This document shows, piece after piece, positions 8,142 through 17,000 of a stretch of DNA of 64,000 nucleotides (the stretch's first letter is position 1; the number at the start of each line of letters is the position of its first letter). The position numbers and the translations under genes are program-made. The notes beneath the pieces were generated by a model. That model was not told the origin of the DNA, did no database searches, and saw only the letters and a program-made list of their open reading frames with translations. The stretch is from an uncultured Sutterella sp. (GTDB lineage Bacteria > Pseudomonadota > Gammaproteobacteria > Burkholderiales > Burkholderiaceae_F), in NCBI GenBank assembly GCA_902463725.1, contig CABQGK010000009.1:1-64000 (forward strand). The letters run 5' to 3'.

Positions 8142-9197
8142 CTACGTGGGTGGCGCGTCGTAGTGATCTATCCAAGCGGTGAGATCGGCTGCAGGTGCTT
8201 TGCGTTTTAATAGGCGCGACAAAAGCCCACCGCTCTCTGCTTGTCCCATGAGCGTGGCGCTCCCTGTCTCGCCGAAAAGCACGAGAGCAAGATCGGTGTC
8301 AGGTCGCGCTAGGGCAGCCGCGCGGTAGCGCTCAATCGCCTCAATCGTCTGAGGTAACAACGCGGCCCAACGTTGCCAGTCCTCTCGCAGCCACGGCTCG
8401 TAGAGCGTGGAGATCGTAGCAATGACGTCGCCTGGGGCGGTTTGCGCCGACCAGCCCACATCTTCCGCACTGAGAAACGTATTGAGGATACCACTGGCAT
8501 TGGCCCAGCCAAGGATAATCGGTTCATTGCTTGCAACGGCACGAATTTGTGTCGGAGGATTGAAGCGGCAGTGTCGTCCACCACCCCAGAGCCAGAACGT
8601 GCCAATCCCTTTAACTGCGGCGCCATGCTGCGCAGCGGCACTCAGTAGTGCTTCAAGCAGTGCTTTTGTTTTTGGGGCCGCCTCGCCTACCATGGCGCAA
8701 TCGATGCTCTTTCCAACCAGTACATCGGCTGGGGTGCTCACTAGATCCCAGTTGGTGGGGCGCGTCACAAACCAATGGTTATCCCACATCTGCAGGCGAA
8801 AGCCTGCGCGGGCAAGCACAGGGCTCAGAGCCATGGTGAGTGTTAGAAAGTCTTCGTCACCGAGCGACACAACGCCCTGCACGCGACCAGCTGCGTCGAG
8901 TCTGAGAGCTGATAATGCCCACAGTTCTGGGGTCTGTTCTCTTGCGCCCATCGCCAACCATGCCCAAGGCGCCTCGCGAGGATAGCTACGCTCACGCGTG
9001 AGCACTTTCCAGAGCCAAATACGGTGCGGCGCGCGACGATAGGGACCGAGATCCAAGCACTGCGTGACGGCGGATACTCCAGCAGGGGTCACGCGGCTGA
9101 GGGTGTCACGGATGTCTTCGCGTGCGAGTAGCGCTTCGCACTCGGGGTTGCCCTTTGGTAGGCGGGCACCAGGGATAAGAAGAAAAGCTTTCGACAT
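8142..9197 (-). CDS. RpfE-like / phosphoglycerate-mutase-like protein upstream of recJ
   Basis: The product is 351 aa from the ATG at 9197; another in-frame ATG lies 9 bases upstream. It begins MSKAFLLIPGARLPKGN and contains GIGTFWLWGGGRHC. This resembles the protein encoded next to recJ in many Beta- and Gammaproteobacteria and annotated as RpfE-type regulatory protein or phosphoglycerate-mutase-like. The biochemical function of that family is not settled. I see no complete catalytic motif of alkaline-phosphatase-type phosphoglycerate mutase. It is divergent from lolC across 74 bases. Confidence 0.65.
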   Translation of the reverse strand: MSKAFLLIPGARLPKGNPECEALLAREDIRDTLSRVTPAGVSAVTQCLDLGPYRRAPHRIWLWKVLTRERSYPREAPWAWLAMGAREQTPELWALSALRLDAAGRVQGVVSLGDEDFLTLTMALSPVLARAGFRLQMWDNHWFVTRPTNWDLVSTPADVLVGKSIDCAMVGEAAPKTKALLEALLSAAAQHGAAVKGIGTFWLWGGGRHCRFNPPTQIRAVASNEPIILGWANASGILNTFLSAEDVGWSAQTAPGDVIATISTLYEPWLREDWQRWAALLPQTIEAIERYRAAALARPDTDLALVLFGETGSATLMGQAESGGLLSRLLKRKAPAADLTAWIDHYDAPPT

Positions 9198-9205
9198 GCT
9201 TCGCA

Positions 9206-9233
9206 TTGTACTGTGAGCTGCTGCGGGTAGAAT
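9206..9233 (+). promoter_or_regulatory. Probable lolC promoter
   Basis: TTGTAC, a 16-base spacer, then TAGAAT, 39 bases before the lolC GTG. It overlaps the start of the divergent rpfE-like gene. Confidence 0.45.
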
Positions 9234-9271
9234 GTGCGAATCGGTTTTTTCCTTTGTTTCAAGGGTGATTC

Positions 9272-10537
9272 GTGAAGATTCCTTTTGAGTGGACGATTGG
9301 TCTGACGTATACGCGAGCTGGGCGCCGCGGGCGCCGCAAAGATCGCTTCATGTCCTTTATTTCTTCGATGTCGGTGACGTCGATAGCGCTTGGGGTAGCG
9401 GCTCTCATCATCGTGCTCTCGGTGATGAATGGTTTTCAGAAAGAGGTGCGTGATCGTATGCTCTCCGTCGTGCCGCACGTGGAGATTCGTGCGGCAGGAG
9501 TCGCAGCGGGCAATACCGACTGGGCATCGCTCATGACGCTCGTCAAAAAAAATCCTGAGGTTGAGGCCGTTGCGCCTTTTGTGCAGGGTCAGGGCCTATT
9601 GTCGACTGCGCGTGCTGTGCGTGGAGCTGCGGTCAAAGGTATTGATCCCAGTGCGGAGCCCGGCGTCAGCGAAATGAGCGAGCACTTGGTCGGCGGGGCA
9701 CATCTCAGCCTACTGACGCCTGGGGAGTTTCGGATCATTCTCGGTAAGGATTTGGCTTATCTGCTAGGGGTGCATGTTGGTGAAAAAGTTGCATTGATGA
9801 TTCCTGAGGGCAACATAACGCCTGCCGGAATTGTGCCGCGTGTCCGTCAGTTTACGGTGGTAGGTTTGCTGCAATCGGGGCACTATGAGTACGACAGCAC
9901 CATGGCGCTCATACATATCGAGGACGCAGAAGCGCTTTTTCGCTCTGTTGGACCGCAGGGCTGGCGTCTCAAGCTTAAGCACATGGATGCTGCGCCAGCG
10001 GTGGCTGAGGCGCTGAACGCGGAACTGCCATTGGGGGTGTTTGCGAGCGACTGGTCGCAGCAGAACCGCACGTGGTTTGCTGCGGTGCAAGTTGAAAAGC
10101 GCATGATGGGCATCATTCTCTTTTTGATCGTCTTGGTCGGCGCCTTTGGGCTTGTTTCATCACTCGTGATGACGGTCAAGGAAAAACAAGCAGACATCGC
10201 AATTTTGCGTACGCTCGGTGCGACAGAGCGCTCGATTATGTCGATTTTTGTGATTCAGGGCACGATCGTTGGCCTTGTGGGCGTGGGCATTGGCGTAGCC
10301 GTGGGTTTGCTCATTGCGGTCAATGTGGGCAGTATCGTGAGCGCGATTGAACATCTCTTTGGGGTTGCCTTTTTACCCAAAGAAATCTACTTCATTTCCT
10401 CGATGCCAAGTGATCCACGGATGAGTGATATTGTGCCTATTGCACTTTTCTCTTTCTTGTTGAGTCTTGTCGCGACGCTCTATCCAAGTTGGCGTGCGGC
10501 GCGAACCGATCCAGCGGAGGCTCTGCGCTATGAATAA
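9272..10537 (+). CDS. lolC: Lipoprotein-releasing ABC transporter permease (LolC/LolE family)
   Basis: The product is 421 aa. A transmembrane helix follows the basic RRGRRKDRF segment (about 28-55, SMSVTSIALGVAALIIVLSVMNG), then a large periplasmic domain (about 60-270) and three C-terminal helices (about 275-410), the MacB/LolCE topology. With LolD it extracts outer-membrane lipoproteins from the inner membrane and passes them to LolA. The start is a GTG with AAGGGTG 10 bases upstream. Only one permease gene is present beside lolD, so it may act as a homodimer, as in species with a single LolC/E-type protein. Its end overlaps lolD by 8 bases. Confidence 0.93.
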   Translation: MKIPFEWTIGLTYTRAGRRGRRKDRFMSFISSMSVTSIALGVAALIIVLSVMNGFQKEVRDRMLSVVPHVEIRAAGVAAGNTDWASLMTLVKKNPEVEAVAPFVQGQGLLSTARAVRGAAVKGIDPSAEPGVSEMSEHLVGGAHLSLLTPGEFRIILGKDLAYLLGVHVGEKVALMIPEGNITPAGIVPRVRQFTVVGLLQSGHYEYDSTMALIHIEDAEALFRSVGPQGWRLKLKHMDAAPAVAEALNAELPLGVFASDWSQQNRTWFAAVQVEKRMMGIILFLIVLVGAFGLVSSLVMTVKEKQADIAILRTLGATERSIMSIFVIQGTIVGLVGVGIGVAVGLLIAVNVGSIVSAIEHLFGVAFLPKEIYFISSMPSDPRMSDIVPIALFSFLLSLVATLYPSWRAARTDPAEALRYE

Positions 10538-11213
10538 TTCAATTGTGGTTTTGGCTGAGCATGTCTCCAAGGGCTATCGCGATGGGCTTGATGAGGTTCA
10601 GGTGCTCGATGATGTAAATCTCTCGGTTGCCGCGGGCGAGATTGTGGCGATTCTTGGCGCATCGGGCTCTGGAAAATCGACATTGCTACACGTGCTTGGA
10701 GGGCTAGATCAGCTCGATGCTGGGCGGGTGATGATTGCCTGCGAAGAGATGAGCGCACTCACAAGCAATGCGCGGGCAGCATTGCGTAATCGCTCACTCG
10801 GGTTTGTCTACCAGTTCCATCACCTGCTGCCAGAGTTTTCTGCGCTAGACAACGTGGCAATGCCTCTTTGGATTCGGCGTACCGAGCGCGAGCAAGCCGC
10901 CGTGCGGGCGCGTCAGATGCTCGAAGCCGTGGGGTTGGGTGCACGGCTTGACCATCTGCCAGGCCAGCTCTCTGGCGGTGAGCGTCAGCGCGTTGCGATT
11001 GCGCGCGCCATGGTGACCTCGCCAGCGTGTATTTTGGCCGATGAGCCCACAGGTAACTTGGATCGACGCACGTCGGATGCTGTGTTCCGTCTCTTTGTGG
11101 CGTTAGCACGCCGTGAGCGTACGGCCACGCTGATTGTGACGCACGATGAGTCGCTTGCTGCCCAGTGCGATCGAGCGGTGCGTCTAGAGCAGGGACGACT
11201 TATCCCAGTATGA
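10530..11213 (+). CDS. lolD: Lipoprotein-releasing system ATP-binding protein
   Basis: The product is 227 aa. Walker A is GASGSGKST (about 45-53), the ABC signature is LSGGERQRVAIARA, and Walker B is ILADEPTGNLD, followed by the H-loop VTHDE. It powers the LolC permease. The ATG at 10530 lies inside the last codons of lolC (8-base overlap, translational coupling). The frame extends further upstream within lolC, but that part does not look like LolD. Confidence 0.95.
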   Translation: MNNSIVVLAEHVSKGYRDGLDEVQVLDDVNLSVAAGEIVAILGASGSGKSTLLHVLGGLDQLDAGRVMIACEEMSALTSNARAALRNRSLGFVYQFHHLLPEFSALDNVAMPLWIRRTEREQAAVRARQMLEAVGLGARLDHLPGQLSGGERQRVAIARAMVTSPACILADEPTGNLDRRTSDAVFRLFVALARRERTATLIVTHDESLAAQCDRAVRLEQGRLIPV

Positions 11214-11269
11214 AGTGTGTGGCAGAGCCGTTTGCTAAGGCTAAAACATTGTTGACGGGAGAATCCCTG

Positions 11270-12091
11270 ATGAGCGCGTGGATTGATACGCATACCCATT
11301 TGCAGGCAACGGTCTTTGACCATGACCTTGAGTCGCTTGTTGCGCAAGCGCGAGTCGTGGGTGTTATCGATATGATCATCTGCGCTGGTAGCGCAGCCGA
11401 CTGGGCACGCTGTGCCCAGATTGCACAGTCGCTGGATCTTTCCTACACTCTCGGGATACACCCACTCTTTACACCCGAGGCGCAAGAAGCGGATCTTGCG
11501 CTCCTAGAGGAGAGGGTCGAACAAGCCCTCTCAGACAAGCACTTCGTCGGTATTGGTGAGATCGGTATCGACAGTTTTGTCGGCACGCTCGATGACGAAA
11601 AGCAGGAGCATTTTTTTGCCGAGCAGCTCAAGATTGCTCGCCGCTATGCGTTGCCGCTTTCGGTACACATTCGTCGTAGTGGCTCTCGGTTACTGAAGTA
11701 CCTCAACCGTTACGGCGCCGTAGGTGGGGTGATTCACGCTTTTAACGGTTCGCAGGATGAGTTTGATCGGTTTGCCCAGCTTGGCTTTCGGTTTGGTTTT
11801 GGCGGCGCCAGTACTTATGTCGGTAGTCAGCGCATTCGTCGGCATCTTGCTGGAGCGCTAGAGACACAGTGGGTGCTCGAGACCGATGCGCCCGATATTC
11901 CTTCGAGCCGTCGACGCGATGAGGGCAATTTGCGCACAGAACCCGCGGATATCGTCGAGACAGGTGAACTCGCTGCAACGCTACGTGGCATTACTGTCGA
12001 GGAGGCGTCAAGACAGTCACTACGCAATGCGTTTTTAGCTTTCCCTCGTCTTGCACTTCGGCATCCTGAGCTCTCTAGCACGCTCGGGTAA
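11270..12091 (+). CDS. TatD-family metal-dependent hydrolase
   Basis: The product is 273 aa. Metal ligands of the TatD TIM barrel are visible: DTHTHL (4-9), GEIGID (about 90), PLSVHIR (about 127), VIHAFNGS (about 150) and LETDAPDIP (about 203). These enzymes are Mg-dependent DNases or putative D-aminoacyl hydrolases; the short form here is closest to YjjV/YcfH-type proteins. GGGAGA precedes the ATG at 11270. It follows lolD by 56 bases and is probably in the same operon. Confidence 0.85.
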   Translation: MSAWIDTHTHLQATVFDHDLESLVAQARVVGVIDMIICAGSAADWARCAQIAQSLDLSYTLGIHPLFTPEAQEADLALLEERVEQALSDKHFVGIGEIGIDSFVGTLDDEKQEHFFAEQLKIARRYALPLSVHIRRSGSRLLKYLNRYGAVGGVIHAFNGSQDEFDRFAQLGFRFGFGGASTYVGSQRIRRHLAGALETQWVLETDAPDIPSSRRRDEGNLRTEPADIVETGELAATLRGITVEEASRQSLRNAFLAFPRLALRHPELSSTLG

Positions 12092-12228
12092 AAATATTGT
12101 GTGTACCACTAATTTCCATCAGTGTCCATAGGGGAAATCAGCAATCTTTGCGAAATATCTGTGTGCTAGACTGGATTAGCTTTTTTCTACCTGATGTTAA
12201 GGTAGAGCTTTCCTGTTCGAGGACACAT

Positions 12229-12795
12229 ATGCTTGACAAAGACAGTATTGTCGTGGCGGTGATCGGCTGTGACCAGCCAGGTGTGATTGCTGCGGCGACA
12301 ACCACGCTGACGCGTCTGGGTTGTAACGTTGAAGAGATGACGCAGTCAATTTTGCGCCATCAGTTCGCTAGCATTTTTCTCGTCAATAAACCTGAAGGCC
12401 TTGCCAACAAACATCTCGAAGAGGAGATGATGACGGCTTTTCGCGCCAAAAAGTTTCGTCTCTCCCTTGTGATTCGTGATTTTGAGACGCCCGGTAGTAC
12501 GGCAGAGCGCGCTGGTGAACCGTTTGTGATCAGCATTTGGGGGAAGGACCGCAACGATATCATCGCGGTCTTCTCCAATATCTGTGCCGAGCAGGGCATC
12601 AACATTGAGGCGCTCCGCGCTTTCCGTATTGAAGAAGGACAGAGTCTGCAGGTTCTTGAGGTATCGATTCCAGAGGGGGTTGACTTGCGTAGCCTCAAGA
12701 GTGTGATGGCTGAGCGCGCCCATGCGATGGGGCTCAATGTCAACGTGCAGCACTCGCAAATTTTTGAAGCTATTCATCGGGTGCGTGTGGAATAA
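12229..12795 (+). CDS. Double ACT-domain protein (GcvR-like)
   Basis: The product is 188 aa with two ACT domains, the first starting IVVAVIGCDQPGVIAAATTTLTRLG (about 7-80), the second starting FVISIWGKDRNDIIAVFSN (about 97-180). ACT pairs usually bind amino acids; GcvR, with the same layout, represses glycine cleavage genes. The neighbour, a UPF0210 protein, is elsewhere often found beside a small single-ACT UPF0237 protein, so this two-domain version may be its functional counterpart. The ATG at 12229 is preceded by GAGGAC. The frame is open upstream to 12097, but that part is not family-like. Confidence 0.75.
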   Translation: MLDKDSIVVAVIGCDQPGVIAAATTTLTRLGCNVEEMTQSILRHQFASIFLVNKPEGLANKHLEEEMMTAFRAKKFRLSLVIRDFETPGSTAERAGEPFVISIWGKDRNDIIAVFSNICAEQGINIEALRAFRIEEGQSLQVLEVSIPEGVDLRSLKSVMAERAHAMGLNVNVQHSQIFEAIHRVRVE

Positions 12796-12815
12796 CGAAG
12801 GAACGACAAAATATC

Positions 12816-14189
12816 ATGCTGACTGATCGTGAAGTACTTTCCACTATCAACATGCTCCGTAGCGAGCACTTAGACGTGCGCACCGTCACGATGGGGATCA
12901 ACCTCTTTGACTGTGCAAGCCACGATTTCGATACGTTTGCCTACAAGGTACGAAGCAAAATTCTTCGTCACGCTGAACGTTTGGTGGAGACGTGTAATGC
13001 GGTGGGTGCGCGCTATGGTGTGCCCGTAGTAAATAAGCGCATTTCCATTAGCCCGATTGGAACCGTGTGTGCGGGTTTTACGCGCGCGCAGATGGTTGAC
13101 GTCTGCCGAGTGCTTGATGACTGCGCGAAGACGGTCGGTGTGGACTTTATTGGTGGCTTTGGAGCCCTAGTTGAAAAGGGTATAACGCCTGGTGAGCGGA
13201 ATTTGATTGATTCGCTGCCTGAAGCGCTCGCGAGTACGGATCGCATTTGCTCCTCGATTAATGTCGGTAGCACCAAGGCAGGCATCAACATGGATGCCGT
13301 CAAATTGATGGGGGAGACGATTCTCAAGGTAGCGGATGCTACCGCAGATCGTGATGCCATTGGCTGTGCCAAACTTGTTGTTTTCTGCAACATCCCGCAG
13401 GATGTCCCCTTTATGGCGGGGGCTTATTTAGGTATTGGCGAGCCCGATGTGGTGATCAATGTGGGGGTCTCAGGGCCAGGCGTTGTGAAGAAGGCACTAG
13501 ATCGTGCGTTTGCTGCCAAGGGCGAGTACCTCACGATTACTGATGCGGCGGAAGTGATCAAACAGACGGCTTACAAAGTGACGCGGGTCGGTGAGATCAT
13601 TGGTGGTGATGTGGCCAATGCGTTGGGCTTACCCTTTGGGGTGGCGGATCTCTCGCTCGCGCCGACGCCGGCTGTGGGTGACAGTGTGGGAGAAATTTTC
13701 CAAACGATGGGGCTCTCATCGATTGGTGCACCTGGAACGACGGCTGTGTTGGCAATGCTCAACGATGCAGTCAAAAAGGGCGGCGTTTTTGCGTCTTCTC
13801 ATGTTGGTGGGCTCTCGGGTGCCTTCATCCCTGTTTCCGAAGACAGCGCCATTGAAGAGGCGGCGCGCACTGGTGCGCTCACACTTGAGAAACTCGAAGC
13901 GATGACGAGTGTCTGCTCTGTGGGGCTCGATATGATTGCTGTCCCTGGGCAGACGCCTGCCTCAACCATTGCTGGCATGATTGCCGATGAGGCGGCCATT
14001 GGCATGATCAATAACAAGACGACGGCTGTGCGCGTGATTCCCGTGCCAGGCAAACAGGTTGGCGAGAAGGCCATTTTCGGCGGACTACTGGGTGAGGCGA
14101 CGATTATCCGAGTCCCTGGCGGGGATGCTTCGGGATTTGTTTCGCTTGGCGGCCGTATTCCCGCTCCTATCCATTCGCTCAAAAACTAA
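12816..14189 (+). CDS. UPF0210 / PFL-family protein
   Basis: The product is 457 aa, matching the UPF0210 family (formerly DUF711), whose function is unknown. The sequence is rich in Gly/Ala/Val turns and includes CSSINVGSTKAGINMDAVK and INVGVSGPGVVKKAL. A fold related to the glycyl-radical enzyme PFL has been proposed from structures, but there is no C-terminal glycyl-radical motif here, so no such activity should be assumed. It begins 20 bases after the ACT protein and almost certainly forms a pair with it. Confidence 0.85.
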   Translation: MLTDREVLSTINMLRSEHLDVRTVTMGINLFDCASHDFDTFAYKVRSKILRHAERLVETCNAVGARYGVPVVNKRISISPIGTVCAGFTRAQMVDVCRVLDDCAKTVGVDFIGGFGALVEKGITPGERNLIDSLPEALASTDRICSSINVGSTKAGINMDAVKLMGETILKVADATADRDAIGCAKLVVFCNIPQDVPFMAGAYLGIGEPDVVINVGVSGPGVVKKALDRAFAAKGEYLTITDAAEVIKQTAYKVTRVGEIIGGDVANALGLPFGVADLSLAPTPAVGDSVGEIFQTMGLSSIGAPGTTAVLAMLNDAVKKGGVFASSHVGGLSGAFIPVSEDSAIEEAARTGALTLEKLEAMTSVCSVGLDMIAVPGQTPASTIAGMIADEAAIGMINNKTTAVRVIPVPGKQVGEKAIFGGLLGEATIIRVPGGDASGFVSLGGRIPAPIHSLKN

Positions 14190-14213
14190 CGGAGTATTCC
14201 CTAGGTAACCTAT

Positions 14214-14250
14214 TTGACACAGGACACCACCGCGCAGATCGTCTGCGCGG
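14214..14250 (+). promoter_or_regulatory. Possible promoter with overlapping operator palindrome
   Basis: A perfect TTGACA at 14214-14219 is followed at a 17-base spacing by a weak -10 (GATCGT, 14237-14242). That hexamer sits inside a perfect 9+9 palindrome, CCGCGCAGA-N3-TCTGCGCGG (14230-14250). The arrangement suggests a promoter controlled by a repressor binding the -10. A purely structural role of the hairpin is also possible. Confidence 0.35.
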
Positions 14251-14303
14251 CGGCGCTTCTCCAAAAAAAGAAAGACCTTGACCAACCAAGAGAGGAGCGT
14301 CCC

Positions 14304-14426
14304 ATGACCCGACCCCACCCCTTGCCCTTTTTGACCACAGAGAGCGCTATGAGCGTGCAACACGCCCAGCGTAAACGTAGCGTTGCGCAGTTACTTGCGC
14401 GCACTTTGCCACTTAAGTCCCCATAG
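14304..14426 (+). CDS. Small ORF, 40 aa, function unknown
   Basis: The ATG is preceded by AGAGGAG at an ideal 6-7 base spacing, so it could be translated. The peptide starts MTRPHPLPFL and is basic in its second half (QRKRSVAQLLARTLPLK). It has no recognisable domain. It lies in the long leader before the autotransporter, so it may be a leader peptide. It could also be chance. Confidence 0.3.
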   Translation: MTRPHPLPFLTTESAMSVQHAQRKRSVAQLLARTLPLKSP

Positions 14427-14449
14427 CGGTCACTCCCTTTCTTAGAGCT

Positions 14450-14506
14450 TCGTTCTTTGCTCGGGACAGCGCTTAAACGCTACACCCACCGATTCGCAAA
14501 GAACGA
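14450..14506 (+). other. Strong inverted repeat in autotransporter leader (1)
   Basis: TCGTTCTTTGC and GCAAAGAACGA are perfect 11-base arms enclosing 35 bases, which themselves can form AGCG/CGCT. There is no T tract, so it is not an intrinsic terminator. It is likely an RNA stem in the leader of the downstream gene. Confidence 0.55.
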
Positions 14507-14528
14507 GGGCTACAGAGTGCAGGCTACT

Positions 14529-14582
14529 CTTCCCCCTCCTACCTTTCCATAGGCCCTCTCTCTTCGGGTGCGGAGGGGGAAG
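14529..14582 (+). other. Strong inverted repeat in autotransporter leader (2)
   Basis: CTTCCCCCTCC pairs perfectly with GGAGGGGGAAG (11 bp). The 3' arm can be released by a competing CGGGT/ACCCG pairing (14565-14569 with 14584-14588). Mutually exclusive stems like these suggest a regulatory switch. No T tract follows. Confidence 0.5.
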
Positions 14583-14624
14583 TACCCGCATTGTTTCCCC
14601 TACAGAGATCAGGAGTTAGAAAGA

Positions 14625-14753
14625 ATGAGCGCCACCCTCTGCGGCAAAGATGATCCGCGTTTTCTGCTTGCTCGGTGTCGGCATCCACCCTCGTGGGCGC
14701 GGTGTCTGTTGTCATGCGTGTGTCGTTGTGCATGCGTTTTTCCCAACCCTTGA
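14625..14753 (+). CDS. Small cysteine-rich ORF, 42 aa
   Basis: The ATG is preceded by AGGAG at 9 bases. The peptide starts MSATLCGKDD and ends in a cysteine cluster (CLLSCVCRCACVFPNP), with 7 cysteines in 42 residues. It stops 31 bases before the autotransporter start. Cys-rich upstream peptides are known to regulate downstream outer-membrane genes by translation-coupled termination (CruR-type uORFs in Bordetella), but no sequence homology to those is claimed. It may be fortuitous. Confidence 0.3.
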   Translation: MSATLCGKDDPRFLLARCRHPPSWARCLLSCVCRCACVFPNP

Positions 14754-14784
14754 CTATCCCTTGTTCAGACCTAAGGAGACCCCT

Positions 14785-16977
14785 ATGAACCACCGAGCCT
14801 CGCAAGTGTTATTGCCGCTCTCGCTATTTGTATGTCTTTCGAGCTCAAGCGATGCACTCGCTTGGGAGATCCAGGAAGATGTGACTTACGATATTTATGA
14901 CCTTGATAGGACTGTTGATTCTCTCAGTATTACGCACCATGGCATTGTGAATGACGAATGCCCCTTTGGTACGTCGGTGTGGCTACATCTACAAGGCAAT
15001 GAGCCCGCGAAGACCGTGCACTTCACATCGCCCGATCTTTACGTGGGTGATGGTGGGCTCGATTCGTATCAATATGTGGCGCAAGTGGTCCTTAGCAGTG
15101 AGCAAAGTTCGCCGCTTGCGGGGCTCACATATCGTGCAAGAGGGCTCTCTCATACGGTCTATCAGCGTGCAGGAAGCTCAAACGATGGTGAGGCGCTTTT
15201 AGACGAAGTGTGGAGGAAGATCGTCGCTCCCGCGACCTACTATATTGAGATTGAGCCAGGGGAGGGGACGCCGATTGTGACAGGGTACAGCGGGACGCTG
15301 TCGCTCTTTTCGGTCAATGATCCGCTCACCATTACGGGCGATATGCACCTTGCTTTTGGTGAGATAGTGCCAGAGCTGGAAAATACCGCTTCGCTCATCA
15401 TGGGGCAGAGTAGTTTGCTCGTGGTTCGGGCAGACTCGAGCCCGATGCTCCATGTGGCGAGCGGTGCAAGGGTTGTTTTCACGCAGGGCTCTGGTATTGT
15501 GGTGTTGCCAGCGGCCGACTCGGAAACGATGATGAGCTTAGCGGCCATGGCACGGACGAATACGCTTGAGAGCAGTGAGCCCTCTGAGGAGGTTCTACTG
15601 CTCACTTGGGATGAAGGCGCCCTCATCGAAGGTATCGAAAACGCGACGGTGGTCTATCCTCAAGATGATTATTTTTATTTTGGACACCTTGAGCGCCGAG
15701 GCAACCAGCTTTATGGCACGCCACGGCTTTGGGTGGCTCAGGGACCCTACAAAGATGTGGCATTCGCCCTTTACCGAGCTGGCCATGATGCGCTTGCCAG
15801 TGGGGCACTGCATAGTCTGGCAAATTTGATTCCTACACCCGATATGGCGGTCTCAGGCATTAGCAATGCCGCCCTCAAAGGGCGCTCCTTAGGAACCTCG
15901 TCGGCGATGCGAGAGTGGTTGGACTTTAACGGAACTGAACTACTTGGCGTGCTTGGTGAAATATTGCCGATCGCTGAGCCACTCACACCGCAGGAGGAGA
16001 CAGGGACTCAGCCTGAGAGCGCAAGGCAGATGCTCGCGCTTGAGGACGATGAATCAGGCTCCAAAGAAAAAAGCGATGGTTGGCATCTACCTAGTATTCC
16101 GAAACTCAATTTCCCCGTGACGGTTCGCCTGATCGGGGAGCGCACCCGTGATATGGGCTACCACACAAATGCTGTCACGATTCAAGAGGAGCGCGCAGAT
16201 ATTCGGCGCGAGACAACGGGGATCGAAATTGGGCTTGACCGTCGCTTACGTGATGGCGCCTGGCGCTGGGGGCTGCGGCTTGCATATCGCAGTGCGCGTG
16301 TTAGTTCGCACGATAATGAACCGGCGCTTTCTTGGCGTGGGCAGAGTGATGGGATTGCAGCGCGCGGTTATGTGGCTTTAGGTAACGAAGAGGATCATGC
16401 TTGGTGGGTGGTGAGCGCAGGCTATGCGCGTGCGGATGATACGCTCCGTATGCCTTGGGCTAGTAGCCTTGTGAGCATCGATGATCTGAGCCGAACCGCT
16501 TGGCAGATTGGACTCACAAGATTGATGGCAAGTGGCGATAAAACCTCAGGGTTGCGCTTTTGGGGAAGTTTCGGAGGCGCGCTACTCGGCGAGCGTGGGG
16601 CGAGTTGGCATGTGCGACTCGATGGAGAGGATATTTTTCGCGTCAAGGAAAAAGATACTGTACTTGCACGACTGGAAGCCGGTGCTGGCACGCAACTCCG
16701 TGCCGACATTAAGCCGCTCTCGCTCAATGTAAGGGCAGCAGCGGGGCTCAAAGCCGCGCTCTACGCCGGCCCCCGTAGCTCGCGCTTTAGCGTAGAGACT
16801 GGGGACGCTGTGGCGCATGACAGTGTGAGAGACTTACCGCGAGCGAGCATTCGGGCGGTGACAGAGTTGATGCTTAGTAGTAAATACGGAGTCGCTGCGC
16901 TCACTGCGGGAGCCCTCACGGATGATCGTCACCGTCATGGTCTTGAGGCTGGTTTGACGGTACTGATGCGATTTTAG
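14785..16977 (+). CDS. Autotransporter (type Va secretion) with C-terminal beta-barrel
   Basis: The product is 730 aa. It has a signal peptide (about 1-26, MNHRASQVLLPLSLFVCLSS then SDALAW) and a passenger (about 27-440) with beta-rich, pertactin-like repeats but no recognised enzyme motif. An acidic linker (LALEDDESGSKEKSDG, about 430-445) precedes the autotransporter beta-domain (about 450-730), which ends in the outer-membrane signature MRF with a terminal phenylalanine. The passenger should be displayed on or released from the cell surface, as an adhesin or host-interaction factor by analogy. AAGGAG lies 7 bases before the ATG. A long structured leader precedes it and a stem-loop follows. 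Gene and leader form an insertion between UPF0210 and relA. Confidence 0.8.
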   Translation: MNHRASQVLLPLSLFVCLSSSSDALAWEIQEDVTYDIYDLDRTVDSLSITHHGIVNDECPFGTSVWLHLQGNEPAKTVHFTSPDLYVGDGGLDSYQYVAQVVLSSEQSSPLAGLTYRARGLSHTVYQRAGSSNDGEALLDEVWRKIVAPATYYIEIEPGEGTPIVTGYSGTLSLFSVNDPLTITGDMHLAFGEIVPELENTASLIMGQSSLLVVRADSSPMLHVASGARVVFTQGSGIVVLPAADSETMMSLAAMARTNTLESSEPSEEVLLLTWDEGALIEGIENATVVYPQDDYFYFGHLERRGNQLYGTPRLWVAQGPYKDVAFALYRAGHDALASGALHSLANLIPTPDMAVSGISNAALKGRSLGTSSAMREWLDFNGTELLGVLGEILPIAEPLTPQEETGTQPESARQMLALEDDESGSKEKSDGWHLPSIPKLNFPVTVRLIGERTRDMGYHTNAVTIQEERADIRRETTGIEIGLDRRLRDGAWRWGLRLAYRSARVSSHDNEPALSWRGQSDGIAARGYVALGNEEDHAWWVVSAGYARADDTLRMPWASSLVSIDDLSRTAWQIGLTRLMASGDKTSGLRFWGSFGGALLGERGASWHVRLDGEDIFRVKEKDTVLARLEAGAGTQLRADIKPLSLNVRAAAGLKAALYAGPRSSRFSVETGDAVAHDSVRDLPRASIRAVTELMLSSKYGVAALTAGALTDDRHRHGLEAGLTVLMRF

Positions 16978-17000
16978 TTAGTGAAGTTTGGATCGGTAGT

